A model generated the notes under the pieces. The model was given only the letters and a program-made list of their open reading frames with translations, was not told the origin of the DNA and did no database searches. Positions 31,987 to 32,116 of a DNA stretch of 32,116 nucleotides are shown here, piece after piece (the first letter of the stretch is position 1; each line of letters begins with the position of its first letter). The DNA is from an uncultured Eubacteriales bacterium (GTDB taxonomy: Bacteria; Bacillota; Clostridia; Peptostreptococcales; Anaerovoracaceae), in assembly GCA_900551415.1 (NCBI GenBank), contig URWB01000007.1, forward strand, positions 1 to 32,116, read 5' to 3'. The translations under genes and the position numbers were made by a program.

Positions 31987-32116
31987 TCAGCCGAAGCCGC
32001 GGCATCGCGCGTATTTGGAAAAAGCCTGCAAAGTGCCGCAATACGGCTGCAGTGCCGCGCGGATGACATCGGGCAAAAACTCATCATATTTAAGTTCGAG
32101 AATGATGCCGCCCTGC
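31987..32116 (-). CDS. VTC-domain protein, C-terminal end only (cut by window edge)
   Basis: The last 42 codons plus stop of a gene that enters from the right edge. The readable sequence includes GGIILELKYDEFLPDVIRAA and ends FSKYARCRGFG, which matches the end of VTC domains (ExK acid/lysine motif in the tunnel; conserved FSKYxxCR near the C-terminus). VTC-domain proteins are polyphosphate polymerase-like enzymes; activity here is inferred from family alone. DUF4956 follows 154 bases downstream on the same strand. Confidence 0.8.
   Translation of the reverse strand, partial: QGGIILELKYDEFLPDVIRAALQPYCGTLQAFSKYARCRGFG

Overview
The window reads as chromosomal DNA of a Gram-positive anaerobe of the class Clostridia (Bacillota), probably a relatively GC-rich lineage. 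This is an inference. It rests on strong AGGAGG-type ribosome-binding sites, a DUF975/CmpB-type membrane protein, an Eis-like acetyltransferase, secreted proteins ending in fibronectin-III-like domains of the type common in Lachnospiraceae and Eubacterium relatives, and no sign of outer-membrane proteins. No tRNA, rRNA, CRISPR array, integrase or insertion sequence was seen.

Layout. (1) Positions 1-5600 hold a terminator of an upstream unit, a promoter, and three housekeeping-type genes: a membrane-anchored metallophosphoesterase, a DUF975-CmpB fusion membrane protein, and an Eis-like GNAT acetyltransferase. (2) Positions 5756-7090 are a regulatory stretch. It has a good promoter, a cobalamin riboswitch with its own terminator, a small gene of unknown function, a DUF2292/YezD-type small gene, a perfect palindrome, and a second attenuator-like leader with mutually exclusive hairpins and a T8 tract. 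(3) Positions 7090-28514 are one long co-directional surface/envelope cluster: a secreted Fn3 protein, an ExbB/MotA-like channel protein, an ExbD-like DUF2149 protein, a membrane-anchored DUF4430 (transcobalamin C-terminal-like) protein, MoxR ATPase, DUF58, a transglutaminase-like membrane protein, a lipoprotein with an alpha/alpha-toroid (squalene cyclase / intrinsic-factor-like) fold, a beta-propeller protein with an Fn3 tail, another secreted Fn3 protein, a 2672-residue GLUG/InlB-repeat surface protein, and a third secreted Fn3 paralogue. (4) Positions 28566-32116 return to ordinary genes: an RsuA-type pseudouridine synthase on the plus strand; then, on the minus strand, an M18 aminopeptidase with its own promoter and a DUF4956 protein downstream of the cut-off end of a VTC-domain (polyphosphate polymerase-like) gene.

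How the genes may work together. The main point of interest is that eukaryotic cobalamin carriers (intrinsic factor, transcobalamin) combine an alpha/alpha barrel with a small C-terminal beta domain. Here an alpha/alpha lipoprotein and a DUF4430 protein are encoded separately in one operon, together with an ExbB/ExbD-like proton-driven motor pair, and a cobalamin riboswitch lies upstream. The working hypothesis is a surface corrinoid-capture or cell-envelope system powered by an ExbB/ExbD-like motor in a cell without an outer membrane, with MoxR-DUF58-transglutaminase proteins as its assembly or maturation machinery. The family assignments come from reading motifs by eye. The B12 link, and riboswitch control of the whole cluster, are inferences.
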